A DNA stretch of 64,000 bases, from positions 182,793 to 246,792 of the forward strand of contig NW_005178745.1 of the NCBI RefSeq assembly GCF_000350225.1, in the 5' to 3' direction. Both the position numbers and the translations under genes were made by a program. The DNA comes from Chondrus crispus. Lineage: Eukaryota; Rhodophyta; Florideophyceae; Gigartinales; Gigartinaceae. Within the stretch, counting starts at the first letter, position 1. Every line of letters starts with the position of its first letter. Below are positions 33,901 to 42,983 of this stretch, in pieces. The notes under the pieces were generated by a model. That model saw only the letters and a program-made list of their open reading frames with translations. It searched no databases and was not told where the DNA came from.

Positions 33901-34770
33901 ACTGTGGCTTCCACTATAGCCCAAGAGCATGCCGACAAGCGGAGAAAGGTTGCGACACCCGATGATTTCAAAGATAAGAGAATGGATATTGACGACGGTG
34001 ATGATGGGAAAGGGGAAAAGCGCCCTGTGGTGTCTCAGCACATTGCAGGGGTTGGTAGGATTGCTGGACAAGCAGAAGCCTCTCTTTCCCATGGTCCTGA
34101 GAGTTTTGAAGCACCCAATGCGCGCGCTAGTGTACCGCACTTAGATTCCAACTGGGAAAACAACTGCAATGGTACCACACCGCCAAGCGCATCGGAAAAG
34201 GAGGAGAATATTATCTCCAAGATAGGTTTACCGGACAATGAACCTAAAATCCTTAATTCGACTTCTCGAAAGCGGACCCGTCCGTCAGATGGGAAGGAGG
34301 GTAGCTACGTTGGGTCCTCTGTCGCTTGTTTGTTTCAAACTACTTTGACGGCGGCAAAACGACAAAAGCTGCTCGGGGCGGACAAGCCGACCCCGTCCGA
34401 ATCCCATGACTATGACCACGACATAGCAGATCACGAGAGGTCGTCAAAGGCACCGAGAATGAACGGGGTACTTAAACTATTCACTGAGGGAGATCGCAGC
34501 CCTGCCGCAAAATTACGGACCATTGGATCAAACAAGGAACAATCCAATACCTTGGGGCCTAAGCGCTTATCCCAACCGCATCCACAGAAACAAGATGGGC
34601 CGTCAAGACCCGCAGGAAAGAAACAAGCCAAAGAGAATGGTGCACTCGGCTCAAGTGAAGACGATGGAACGGATGAAGCAGTGCCGGTCGTAAACCTCGT
34701 GTCCGATGACGACGAGGTGGGTGCCCGTGCCGGAACTAACGAACATAACTTCAGTAACTGGTTCACGTGA
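30958..34770 (+). CDS. E(z): Enhancer-of-zeste-type histone H3 lysine 27 methyltransferase (CXC-SET), 1270 aa
   Basis: This is the catalytic subunit type of Polycomb complex PRC2, which methylates H3K27 in the nucleus. A Cys-rich MCSS-like motif (PFFVCRQCYTYVCSLHG) lies at about residues 335-352, then a SANT-like helical region at about 390-440. The CXC zinc domain runs from residue 513 to about 605 (CRHDGACTTKNCICMQ, CGCNHTH, CKAASACASKACFCF). The SET domain is at about 617-735, with HGWGAFAV, YVGELI, the cofactor motif RYCNHSIRPNC (N693, H694, S695) and FFNYGYN. The gene is a single exon. Plant and animal relatives have about 700-900 residues and end just after SET. Here about 530 extra residues follow, polar and low-complexity. 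It converges on the CLC gene, with 138 bp between stop codons. Confidence 0.93.
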   Translation: MSASKAGIPHKLPEKDNAREEIVEFEEFPSDDSVRDLVESCYTNAKLKLERFRVDKIRANLAKAVLIDEPCAPEIATHASHEMRGTEHLPCRPDVATAAKAAFAIQRLGKRCWVGKPGIPPPGVAWVRTQANVAVPEKYEHDFHVPYLGESDAMIDSSNTLAMDLFQQDLEEDGNDSEIEEFNYNIYAVNEGPSDIPKPPKQTGDTPKKELRSSSLRTEASPTEVAEKVVPTYMLKQAIPVWDRAAKRVALRDIMDRLGTENLESIKTVISDVFKLEGSHLVASYQANVLMRKKLWQMQYDEERGKKEMHVDVVKHARREMKTCPSDVLKSKSIPFFVCRQCYTYVCSLHGYQNDARPVKKPYDKSKKEVLGEEAAAEIEAKCEDHDSSKCWFGQLNEDDCVEWVSNLVANPSSWNDIHSVVRELFETFGHDPCRITSMLKAFIPQISSKVRFTCFRVGYLCRQFFSQTTGAMKAPPARTKKPQSKWTKSRSRRPAQEIESMQGGKRLDYVPCRHDGACTTKNCICMQSGLLCEKFCGCNHTHVQNRKLQYTCSNAFRGCACKAASACASKACFCFSMNRECDPDLCRQCHECRESPLPSGKNWSCTNEGLQMNEKQRIVVGHSKVHGWGAFAVRDIAKNEIIGEYVGELIKQEEAERRGRVYDEINYSFLFNTTQDYALDSTRMGNKLRYCNHSIRPNCEPKVMRVGGDVRVGLYAKRNIARNEELFFNYGYNDGPAWAMQGKGKHSAASKKKTAKRVSPSDAESEEILPVSSRKRKHLEEDNDDEHPILLSDAEEDYPRLAPPKITIPSRPRQRTMPRAAEVNRRHSVSGIAEARKLSEDSIVQRRSVNHSNTGEPAVMGRSLWRGVLRRVSGGAAKIVEANTAILSENDNCPLTSDKASVVAECQKQEDNISPFDAKKQERQNSSLASATRADEGIPANNAAPQKSYILKLAGSNECSEKEGNVVSSKGPLALNNHVKTVASTIAQEHADKRRKVATPDDFKDKRMDIDDGDDGKGEKRPVVSQHIAGVGRIAGQAEASLSHGPESFEAPNARASVPHLDSNWENNCNGTTPPSASEKEENIISKIGLPDNEPKILNSTSRKRTRPSDGKEGSYVGSSVACLFQTTLTAAKRQKLLGADKPTPSESHDYDHDIADHERSSKAPRMNGVLKLFTEGDRSPAAKLRTIGSNKEQSNTLGPKRLSQPHPQKQDGPSRPAGKKQAKENGALGSSEDDGTDEAVPVVNLVSDDDEVGARAGTNEHNFSNWFT

Positions 34771-34908
34771 GAATGTAGAACAGCGTTTTCCTTTTGCTGA
34801 GTTATGCAGCTCGCAAAAGAACCAATGTAAAACAACAGTAACAATGTGGCAACGACAGCATCCATAAATCTGTATTTCTTGCGTTGCCACACCACGTTTA
34901 ATCGGCAG

Positions 34909-37257
34909 TCAAGATACTGTCGTGTCATCTTCTGGTTGCTCCCCTGGGTGTCTCAAAATTGTTCCGCTCTGTACAATGTCTCCCCTTGTGACGATGCCTT
35001 GGAGCGCACCTCCGACTAGTACGAAGGCATGTGTTGGCATCAACATCACAAACATGAAGTGCAGTTGACTTAATGTAGTATTTTCTGTCACAACCAGGGG
35101 ACTCAAATCCGGTTCTATTCGTGTCTCTGTACCTCGACCGTACTCTGGAGGACTCTCCTCTTCTTCCTTTGCCCTTCCTTGTTCGATAGCTTCCTCTGGA
35201 AGTACTGGACTATCTGACAAATCTGCCTGTTCATGAACCCCATTCATGACCCTAGATCTCTTTTGATGCCGATCCTCGCTTTCAGCTTGAACTGCTTCAT
35301 CGCTGACACTGATACTGGCACCTAGACTTCCTCTATCTGAGAGACTGGTGTCGACCTCTCCGTTAGGCAATCTTGGTCTACTACTATTCATTAGATTCAA
35401 CAAACTTCGGCGTCGCACGGCACCGAGCAATAGTCCTGCTCCCGTGACCACCGGGAAAGAGTCGAACCGTGTGTATGTATCCAACATTGAGCGAATTTCT
35501 CCCAACGTTGTATTCTCCCGTAGAGATATCACGTCCGTGCGCATAACCTCGTGTACTTTTTGAGATGGAGAGCGATCTCGCCGCATGTGTGGCATGTACG
35601 GCATCTCCTTCATTATAATGAGCGTATCGTACAAAGATCGGTTGATCCCGTTGGCAACAATGACTGAGGCTAATACTGCCGCAAGCGTGGGTACCATATG
35701 CTGAAGCTGTCCAGTTACCTCAAAAATAACGACAGCCACGGATAGAGCCCTCGTCACCCCTGCAGTAAACGCGGCCGCGCCAACGACCGCGTAGCCGCCC
35801 GGGACGATGTTTGCACCAAAAAGTAAGCGTAACAACTCACCGTAGAGGCGCCCCAGCCCAGAGCCTAGGAGAAAACATGGAATGAAGACACCAGCGGGAA
35901 TGGGCAACCCAATGGCGATGACAATGAGCGGAAACTTGATGAGAACGAGCAGTCCAACATCAAGGTGTGATAACGTCTCCATGTTGTCCGACGAAAAGAA
36001 CTCATTAATTGCAAGACGCGGATCAAGGCGGAACAAATACCGCGGGTACTGGACGAGCGCAGCAATGATGCCAACAACGCTGAGCAGAACATATCGGTTG
36101 GTCCCTGGGAGGCGGCGCTTGCGCAAGATATAGACGGTATGGACGCATCGAACGAAAAAGGCGCCTAGAATGCCGAGCAAGACGCCGAGAAAGACAAAAG
36201 CGACAAGCTGCTCCTTCTTGTAATCATCCTTAACAAAGGTGGTATTGAGAAAGGCCTCGACCAAGGGGGTCTTGTAGAGCAAGTCATAAACCAAGCTGCC
36301 CGCCAGCGTGGCCAAGACGCACTTCCAAAAGGTCGGGACGAGATAAAACGAGGCGGTAGTTTCCAAGGCGTACAAGACGCCACCGATAGGGGTACCGAAG
36401 GAACTGGCCAGGCCAACGGCACATGCGCAGGCCATAATCTGCATGCGGAGGGCGCGATCCTTTCTCAGGTCGCGAAACGGCGGGAGGCGGGAGAGATGGT
36501 GGGCGACAATACAGGAGATGTGGACGTTGGGTCCCTCCCATCCCACTGGCAGTCCACCCCCTATCGCGCAGACGAGACCAACCGCTTTCGCAAGCAGAGT
36601 CCACAAAGAAAGCGAGGGCTTGACCTTGTCGTAAAAACCAGACATGAGGCTCTTCATGGCGGGAATGCCCGAACCCTCCGCCTCTGGGGACCAGAGATGG
36701 CAAACCAAGGTGCTGGTGACGCACAAGACAAGGCCCGAGAGGACGTAAAAGATATACCCCGCAGGCGCATTTGCGTTGACCAGCGCCTCCCGAGCCTTGA
36801 CGACATTATGTACGGAAATATCGACCAAAAAGATGATAGTGGAAGGAATGATGCCCAACAAGACCAAGAAGGCGAGGATGCGGGCGAGGTTCTTGACGGA
36901 TGTGGGAGCGCCGGAGCCGGCGAGATGCTGGAGCGCGGGCGGGGGAGCAGGGGATCGGTAGGAGCCCAGACGTGGGCCTGGGCGCGAGAAAGGGTGGGAG
37001 GGGCCGGGGCGGAAGACGGGGGTTTCGGGTGCGCCGTCGAGAAAGGCAAAGTGGACCTCGTTGACGTGATCTTCCGAGTGATGATGCTCTTCCGTCAGCA
37101 GCGGCTCGACGTCCGGCGTGCCTGCGCTGCGCGGCGGGCGCAACGGGAGCGTCACCATCGCGGTGAGGAGGGAGGGGGCGGGGGAGAGGAAGGGGGGCTG
37201 GGGGGGGGTTGTGCGAGTGTCGGGGGCCGCGGAGAAAGGCAGTGGTAGAGGGGGCAT
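34909..37257 (-). CDS. CLC-family chloride channel/transporter with two CBS domains, 782 aa
   Basis: It is a membrane protein that moves chloride, probably in exchange for protons. After a Pro-rich cytosolic N-terminus (about 120 residues) come the hydrophobic helices. The pore motifs are GSGIP (195-199, selectivity Ser196), GWEGP (239-243, external gate Glu241; the usual second residue is K or R), LET (Glu299-Thr300), AGVFIP (455-460) and the central Tyr in SLYDTL (Tyr543). The cytosolic CBS pair is at about 567-625 and 710-765. The internal proton-gate Glu of exchangers is Thr300, 59 residues after the external Glu. Ser in GSGIP points to chloride rather than nitrate. There is no intron. 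It is divergent from the plastid protein gene. Confidence 0.93.
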   Translation of the reverse strand: MPPLPLPFSAAPDTRTTPPQPPFLSPAPSLLTAMVTLPLRPPRSAGTPDVEPLLTEEHHHSEDHVNEVHFAFLDGAPETPVFRPGPSHPFSRPGPRLGSYRSPAPPPALQHLAGSGAPTSVKNLARILAFLVLLGIIPSTIIFLVDISVHNVVKAREALVNANAPAGYIFYVLSGLVLCVTSTLVCHLWSPEAEGSGIPAMKSLMSGFYDKVKPSLSLWTLLAKAVGLVCAIGGGLPVGWEGPNVHISCIVAHHLSRLPPFRDLRKDRALRMQIMACACAVGLASSFGTPIGGVLYALETTASFYLVPTFWKCVLATLAGSLVYDLLYKTPLVEAFLNTTFVKDDYKKEQLVAFVFLGVLLGILGAFFVRCVHTVYILRKRRLPGTNRYVLLSVVGIIAALVQYPRYLFRLDPRLAINEFFSSDNMETLSHLDVGLLVLIKFPLIVIAIGLPIPAGVFIPCFLLGSGLGRLYGELLRLLFGANIVPGGYAVVGAAAFTAGVTRALSVAVVIFEVTGQLQHMVPTLAAVLASVIVANGINRSLYDTLIIMKEMPYMPHMRRDRSPSQKVHEVMRTDVISLRENTTLGEIRSMLDTYTRFDSFPVVTGAGLLLGAVRRRSLLNLMNSSRPRLPNGEVDTSLSDRGSLGASISVSDEAVQAESEDRHQKRSRVMNGVHEQADLSDSPVLPEEAIEQGRAKEEEESPPEYGRGTETRIEPDLSPLVVTENTTLSQLHFMFVMLMPTHAFVLVGGALQGIVTRGDIVQSGTILRHPGEQPEDDTTVS

Positions 37258-37512
37258 TGCTGGATATGGGACAGACGGTACGGCGCCAGGAGGGGGAAGA
37301 GATTGTGCAGAAATTGGAAAAGTGGAAAAAATTATGGCGATCGAGCGTGCATCTCCACACCAGCAATGCGAATTAAAATGAGTCGTCTCCTTGACGTCAA
37401 TGCAGCTCCTTCCCTCTTCAACGGGACTCCTTCACCTCCCCTCCCGCTGCGAAACACATATGCTGTCTTCCCCCATCTCCACTTCACCGCATCCAGTGAA
37501 GATGGCGGGGGA

Positions 37513-37530
37513 TGTGTGTGTGTGTGTGTG
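37513..37530 (+). repeat. (TG)9 microsatellite
   Basis: Nine TG units are followed by CGTGTG and a complementary CA-rich run at about 37,547-37,560, so the stretch could fold back. It is in the divergent promoter. Confidence 0.9.
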
Positions 37531-37614
37531 CGTGTGCAGTGTGGTGCACACACACCCACAGCCATCCTCCTCGGTGCTGCGGCACCGCTCACAGCATTTC
37601 GCTCTTGATACCAC

Positions 37615-37644
37615 ACACGTGTAAACACGTGTTGTTACACGTGT
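37615..37644. promoter_or_regulatory. Three ACACGTGT (CACGTG, G-box/E-box) palindromes
   Basis: Perfect 8-bp palindromes lie at 37,615-37,622, 37,625-37,632 and 37,637-37,644, spaced 10 and 12 bp. CACGTG is the core bound by bHLH and bZIP factors. The near-helical spacing suggests side-by-side binding. Confidence 0.6.
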
Positions 37645-37897
37645 CATACATAAAGTAATCCAGATGTGTGCCGACACATCTCGATCAGGCTCATTCCGCA
37701 AGCGGTCACTCCTGCGGTACAACGATGAGATCAGCCCACGCCGGACGCCTCTTCCTCACCTCTTGATATCAACGCACGGAAACGCTGCGTCCCATCCTTC
37801 TTCGCCCTCGCCCCCACCCGCCCTCTCTCCTCCCTCTCCCTCACGCCTCAACCCCCCCCCCTTTCCACTCTCATCCCGCCCACCCCCTACCACCACC

Positions 37898-39439
37898 ATG
37901 ACCTCCAAACGCACCCGCTCTTCCCTCCCTTGCCCACACCTGCATCGCTGCGCCCTCTCCTTCCTGGCACCGTTCCCCCTCCGCACCTCGCATCGCCCAA
38001 CCCTCTCGCTGTCCCGCTCCCCCCACCTCACCCCTCTCCGCCCCTCCCTCGTCTGCCCGCGTGTCCCGCGCATGGTCCTCCAATCGCAGAACACCCGCGA
38101 CGTCGACGACCGCGTCCTCCGCGCTGTCACCTCGCTCTCGCGCCAGGACCGCATCACCGTCTCCGACGTCGCCGCCACTGCCGGTCTCGACCTCTCCCTC
38201 GCCAACGACGAGCTCGTCTCCCTCGCAAACCTCACAGGTGCCGCCATCGACGTCACCGACGCTGGCGCCATTGCCTACCGCTTCCCCCGTGACGTCCGCG
38301 CCGCCCTCCGCAGCGCCTCCCTGCGCGCCTCCATCCGCATGACCTGGGACCGCGCCTTCCCCACCATCTTCACCGCCATCCGCCTGGGCTTCGGCGCCCT
38401 CCTCATCCTCTCCATCGTCGTCACTTTCGTCGCCATCACCGCCCTCTCCTCCGCCTCGCGCTCCGACGACGACCGCCGCAGCTCGCGCTCCTCCTTCATG
38501 CCCGTGCGCCTCTTTGCCCCGGACATCTTCGACGTCATGTTCTACACCCGCCAACGCCGCTACTACGCCCGCACCCAAGGCTCCGCAGACGAAAACGAAA
38601 TGTCCTTCCTCGAGGCCGTCTACTCGCTCGTCTTCGGCGACGGCGACCCCAACCAAGGCCTCGAAGACCGTCGCTGGCGCCGCGTCGCCGCTGTCATCCG
38701 CGCAAACCGCGGCGCCGTCACAGCAGAACAGCTCGCCCCGTTTTTAGAGCTTGAAGACAACCCCACCCGCTCTTCTTCCACCGCCGTCGTCGACGAGTCC
38801 TTCGTCCTCCCGGCCCTCCAGCGCTTCCAGGGCCATCCCGAGGTCACAGACGCAGGTGATATTATTTATGTCTTCCCGTCATTTTCCACCACGGGGTCCA
38901 AAATGCCCAACGTAGAGTTTGCCGGCCGCGGCTCCGCCGCCCGTGACGGCTTGGGCGGACCATCCCTCGTCGAAAAAGAGCTCACTATGAGTCGCGCCCC
39001 GATCGGACAACGTACCATGGTCATCGCGCTTGGCGTCGTCAACGTCCTCGGCGTTCTCACACTGGGCGCAAAACTCGCCGCCGTCACTCCCCTCACGGCC
39101 GACGCGGCCGCCCTTGTCAACCTCATTCGCTCTATTTATCCTGCCTTGGCCACGTACGCCGCCTCTTTTGTCTTCATTCCCTTGGCCCGGTTCTTCAGGC
39201 AGAGAAAGGTCAACGGCGAGATCAGGAAAAGGAACCGCGCCCGCGCGGCCGCCTCTGTCCTCGCCTCCAGACCGGACGCTACTCTCAGGGCCAAGATGGC
39301 CGCTGCTGAGGCTTATGCGCAGAAGGGTAACGTTGTCAAGTCCTCGGATGTCATTTACTCATCCGATATGGACGTTTTGGATCAGAGGGCGGCTCAGGAG
39401 AATGTGATCGACGACTTCGATCGCCGCCTGAATAGCTAA
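37898..39439 (+). CDS. Plastid-targeted membrane protein of the At5g03900 type, about 513 aa
   Basis: ATG 37,898 is chosen because of its context (CACCATGA) and because the following ~60 residues look like a plastid transit peptide: Ser, Arg and Pro-rich with few acidic residues. The mature part has two copies of a winged-helix-like unit. The first ends in TDAGAIAYRFP and the second (RRVAAVIRANRGAVTAEQLAPFLE) ends in TDAGDIIYVFPSF. There are three hydrophobic segments: one after the first unit (LGFGALLILSIVVTFVAIT) and two later (VIALGVVNVLGVLTLGAKL; LATYAASFVFIPLARFF). Plant and cyanobacterial relatives are annotated as iron-sulfur cluster biosynthesis proteins, on thin evidence. The family call is from recognition of layout, not alignment. 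There is no intron. Confidence 0.65.
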   Translation: MTSKRTRSSLPCPHLHRCALSFLAPFPLRTSHRPTLSLSRSPHLTPLRPSLVCPRVPRMVLQSQNTRDVDDRVLRAVTSLSRQDRITVSDVAATAGLDLSLANDELVSLANLTGAAIDVTDAGAIAYRFPRDVRAALRSASLRASIRMTWDRAFPTIFTAIRLGFGALLILSIVVTFVAITALSSASRSDDDRRSSRSSFMPVRLFAPDIFDVMFYTRQRRYYARTQGSADENEMSFLEAVYSLVFGDGDPNQGLEDRRWRRVAAVIRANRGAVTAEQLAPFLELEDNPTRSSSTAVVDESFVLPALQRFQGHPEVTDAGDIIYVFPSFSTTGSKMPNVEFAGRGSAARDGLGGPSLVEKELTMSRAPIGQRTMVIALGVVNVLGVLTLGAKLAAVTPLTADAAALVNLIRSIYPALATYAASFVFIPLARFFRQRKVNGEIRKRNRARAAASVLASRPDATLRAKMAAAEAYAQKGNVVKSSDVIYSSDMDVLDQRAAQENVIDDFDRRLNS

Positions 39440-39737
39440 CCGGTGATCGCCCGTTTCAAATTTTGCGGGCGGTGCTCAGCTGTTTGGCATCTGATGTGGG
39501 CGACAGTGTTTGGATGTACTGTATTTTTGTGCATGTTTGCGAATTCAAAACGCCATGGAATTGTGAATGGTTCAAAGGGTGTTACCGATAAATGGCTGTC
39601 TATGATGGCATATGTGCTTCGAGAAAAAAGAATACCGATCGCGAGTTCGACTTTTGTGCGTCATGTTTACGCTGCGATGTCAACAAATCTCTGGTACGCT
39701 AGGCTTCTCTCGCGTCTAGCTTGCGACTAGTTGCCGC

Positions 39738-40196
39738 CTATGAGTAACAGGCCTCCGGTTCTAATTTATGCAGGTCGTCGTCCAGTTGTGTGCCATCACC
39801 ACTCTGCCCTTGCCCTTCTATACCATCGTAAGGGCCATACGGGATGCGAGAATGCATCTTCTGTTGAGTCATTGAACATCTTCCACGTTCTTCTGGTGAA
39901 ATACGCACCATGTCTTGAGCCCGGTCAATACAATAGTGAGTTGCTTGTTCACGATTTGTACATACAAAGGCACTTTCGCATGGCCTGCTTGTGCAGGTTC
40001 TCTGCGCTTCATTGACAAAATCGTAGCAGACGCCTTCAGTATCCGAGAGGAGGGCACAGGGACACAGCTCATGAGTCGAACGAACAGCAGTGTTGTTCGA
40101 CGCACTGTCGACGCGCTGAGCTGTGCGAATCGAAAGCAGTACAGAGGAAAATAAAAGCAAAGAAACGTTCATATGAACAAACCTTTGCATCACCAT
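39738..40196 (-). CDS. Small secreted cysteine-rich protein, 152 aa, unknown function
   Basis: ATG 40,196 gives MVMQRFVHMNVSLLLFSSVL, a good signal peptide with likely cleavage near residue 27-32. The mature part starts with a Cys cluster of seven Cys in about 45 residues (CPCALLSDTEGVC, RTCTSRPC, FVC, HYC), then a polar tail with two more Cys. The pattern suggests disulfide bonds and an extracellular or wall protein. I do not recognise the family. The frame is also open upstream to a TTG at 40,217. The gene runs toward the plastid protein gene with about 300 bp between stop codons. Confidence 0.55.
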   Translation of the reverse strand: MVMQRFVHMNVSLLLFSSVLLSIRTAQRVDSASNNTAVRSTHELCPCALLSDTEGVCYDFVNEAQRTCTSRPCESAFVCTNREQATHYCIDRAQDMVRISPEERGRCSMTQQKMHSRIPYGPYDGIEGQGQSGDGTQLDDDLHKLEPEACYS

Positions 40197-42635
40197 GCTG
40201 CTTGCCTGATGAGTCAATTGAGCAATGCTGTGTCCCTCGGCGTTTCGTTATTTCTTTGACTTGTTGAGCAAAGGGATAGAGATCGCGCAAACGGTGTGAA
40301 GGATGATTTGTATCTAGCGTCGTCTCAGTGAAGCGATCTCGCGAATAGCTCTCACGCCTCGCAATTCTTAGAAATGATAGTTTGTATTGGATAAAACAAA
40401 GGACACCAAGTTGTCTGAAACGATGCTTGCGACGAGTTTGAACCAGGTCCCACTCCATCCAGGCATCCATAGACAAGTATTGTTATATTCATCTTTGGAT
40501 AGAGCGAAGATATTCTGCGTCAAGACTCAGTCTATGTCCTCAAATCAGCTGTTGCAGTGTCTGGGTATATGTGGCTAGCGCAGCAGCCATAAAATGCATT
40601 ACTTGCATTATTCCCGCTCCAATAAACCTGGTCATGAGTCCTCCTTGCAACCGCATGTATTGACTCTCCTCAAGAGTGAAACCCCCCGCATCATGGTGCA
40701 TCGAATCTAGTCAGCTCATTCTTGTATTCTGAGGGCACAGCAATCCTTGGACTTTTCAAGACGTCTGATGGCCACCTGCAATTTTTTTTGCGTCGAATGC
40801 TCATAAATGCTGAACTGCGGGGTGACTGTTCTTGAGTGCCTGCAGGGACCAGCGCCCATGACTGATTGTAATACATGTGCCCCTTGCACTATCGTTATGC
40901 ACAGCCATCAATTAATTCAAAGGAACAAACCCGCCTCGACCTTGATGATTTACTTCCTTTTCTCACGTCCCTACCAGAGGCAATGCGGCTTTTCAGACAG
41001 AAAGAATCAAAACATGCCACGAACCATGTTCGGCCTGTGTGGGTTCAATCCTCCCGACTGTCCCTGTTACATAAAAAGCGAAATGAAGCCAAAGTCGCCA
41101 AGCGTAACCGTCGCTTTAAAAAGCCGTGCTGATATGGCTACACATGTTGTAATCTGTTTGCACAGTTGCTCCCATCTCTTCTAGGTCATCATCTCTGAAA
41201 ATGTGAGCAAAATATACGGCTGCAACCGGCATTCGTAAAGCAATAGGGTTTACGTCAGGAACGTTACCTTTCCGAATGTAGTTCTGGTGTGGATTTTGTC
41301 TTCCATGTATGAAAACGATCTTCCCGACAGGGTCGTTTTAAGTGTTCCAGCGGTACTGTTCTTCAAATCTAGCCTTACCTCTTGTTTTCGTCCATTAAGG
41401 CCCCAGTGATGCACGTGCTTGGAGAAGCGAGATATGAGTGTGATTTCAGATCTTTGTGAGCAGATGCCATGATGGTTTCGAGGTCTAGAGGCCTCAGAGA
41501 CGAAACCTCTCACGAATTGCGCAAGATTCTGTTAGGAAATGTTGAATGCGAGAGTTCTCTCCAAAATGGGAGACGCTTTTCGCCAGCGCAACAGCATGGG
41601 CCCCAAGAGGGAAAAAGGGATTTAACTAATGTGAAATATGCGACGTGAAGTGTGAAAAATGACTTGCTCTCCTGCTGGGTTGACGAGGCATAGCAAAAGC
41701 GCAGATAAAGTTTTGATCCTCTTGAAACTCAACCTACCCGTCGCCCTGTTGATCCTTCTTCGTTCGCGACGCTTCTGTAGGACTCTAGCTAGTACCTATC
41801 TTATATTTGAGCATGTCGAGCATGAAGCCCACCCAACCCGCTCGTTTTCTATACCGTTCTGATACGGAACACCCCATGCGGGACATGCGTGCTATCGAAG
41901 TCCATGCACATCTGTTCCCGTCCATTTTCCGACTTCGACGTCAGAATATGACGAGTTCTTCTGCGTCTAAATCAGTTTTACTTCTTCTGTATCAACCATG
42001 TGTCCTACTCAGTCTTGCTAGAACAGCAATGCCCTTTGGATGCCGCTTTGCAGGCACATGCATCCGGAGAATACCTCTAGAGAGAAGTTTCGTTCAAATA
42101 CTGGTCATTTGGCACCCAATAGCTCTTCTATCCAAGTTTGAAGAGTAGTTCAGCGCTGTGAATAATGTTGAAGAAACAAGATTACGCTTTATTACCTAAA
42201 GATCTCGGTCCAGAAAAATGCTTACCGTTCCTTGAATTCCAGAGGATTGCCCCTGTCTTTCGCTGTCCCCAATTGGTGTGGACATAAACGTTGATACAAC
42301 GGCCAGAGCAGCGTAGTGGCGCGCGTTTCCATGCCACCCCGGGCCGCTATCCTTGCGATACTACCCGCTTCGGCGGATGAGGACCACATTCGGCTTGATA
42401 CGGGGCGCGCGTCCAAGACTCACCTGAGTTCGAGTCCTGCTTTGGTAAGCTTCAAAGATGAGGGGGCATTTCCAGGATGAGAGGGCTTGAGTAGCGACCG
42501 TGAGATCGCGTTATCTTACCCAGCGTGTGTGTGAAAAACATTCCCGAATGGTTAAGCCATACAAGAAAGAGTAGGGAGAGAACAAACCAGTGACGACTTG
42601 ATGACTGAGCAGCGAAGCTGAGGGTGGGATGGTGG
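40197..42635. other. Intergenic stretch up to the retroelement array, no supported gene
   Basis: Only short frames without motifs are present, the longest being 125 codons at 40,807-41,184 (plus) and 113 codons at 41,807-42,148 (plus). Base composition is AT-richer than in the retroelement regions. A tRNA-like pair of boxes lies at about 42,305 and 42,428 but does not fold convincingly. The last 60 bp before the array contain a partial copy of the array's R start. Confidence 0.4.
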
Positions 42636-42756
42636 GAGAAACAAGCGACGACTTGAGTAAGAAAGAAGAGTGGTGAGAGAGAGTTTGGCGTGCCTCTCTT
42701 ATACAGCCCTGTTTTCGGGCAGTGGCCGAATTTCCATTTCTGCCAAGTTCCATGAC

Positions 42757-42776
42757 GCGAATGAAGAATCATTCGC
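42757..42776. repeat. 8-bp inverted repeat in R
   Basis: GCGAATGA and TCATTCGC are separated by AGAA and are perfectly complementary. The same sequence occurs in each R. Confidence 0.8.
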
Positions 42777-42872
42777 AATCATTGCCCAGTTATAGTGGGG
42801 GTGCCAAACCATTGCGTGTGACTTGGTGATGATTCATTTTTGTGCCAAGTGTTGATTACGCGAACGAAGAAC

Positions 42873-42900
42873 AGCACCAAGTCATTCGTGACTTGGTGCT
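42873..42900. repeat. Perfect 12-bp inverted repeat with 4-bp spacer in R (candidate recombinase site)
   Basis: AGCACCAAGTCA, then TTCG, then TGACTTGGTGCT. It is perfect in all five Rs (47,402-47,429; 51,930-51,957; 56,459-56,486; 60,988-61,015). Arms of this length resemble tyrosine-recombinase binding arms, although the 4-bp spacer is shorter than the usual 6-8. It could equally act as an RNA hairpin. Confidence 0.75.
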
Positions 42901-42983
42901 GATTTTTTGCTTTTGACAAGTTCTTCATTACGCGAACGAAGATTCATTCCAAATCATGGCGTGTGGCTTGGCGCTGACTTGTG

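Larger units (their letters stand above)
37258..37897. promoter_or_regulatory. Divergent promoter region between CLC and plastid protein genes
   Basis: These 640 bp separate the two start codons. The region holds a (TG)9 run at 37,513-37,530 with a CA-rich stretch after it, three ACACGTGT palindromes (37,615-37,644), and a C/T-rich tract just before the ATG at 37,898. An upstream in-frame ATG at 37,664 exists but is less likely the start. Confidence 0.6.

Noticed and set aside
37664..37897. Upstream in-frame ATG that would add 78 residues to the plastid protein
   Set aside because: The added part is Pro/Ser-rich low-complexity sequence over a promoter-like region. The ATG at 37,898 has better context and starts a transit-peptide-like segment.
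40807..41184. 125-codon plus-strand frame between the host genes and the array
   Set aside because: No recognisable domain or signal peptide, and a competing overlapping frame of 85 codons; not enough to call a gene.
42295..42445. tRNA-like signals: an A-box-like AGCGTAGTGG near 42,305, a B-box-like GTTCGAGTCC at 42,428-42,437, and possible acceptor pairing
   Set aside because: The T stem has only about three of five pairs, no anticodon arm can be drawn, and the boxes are too far apart without assuming an intron.
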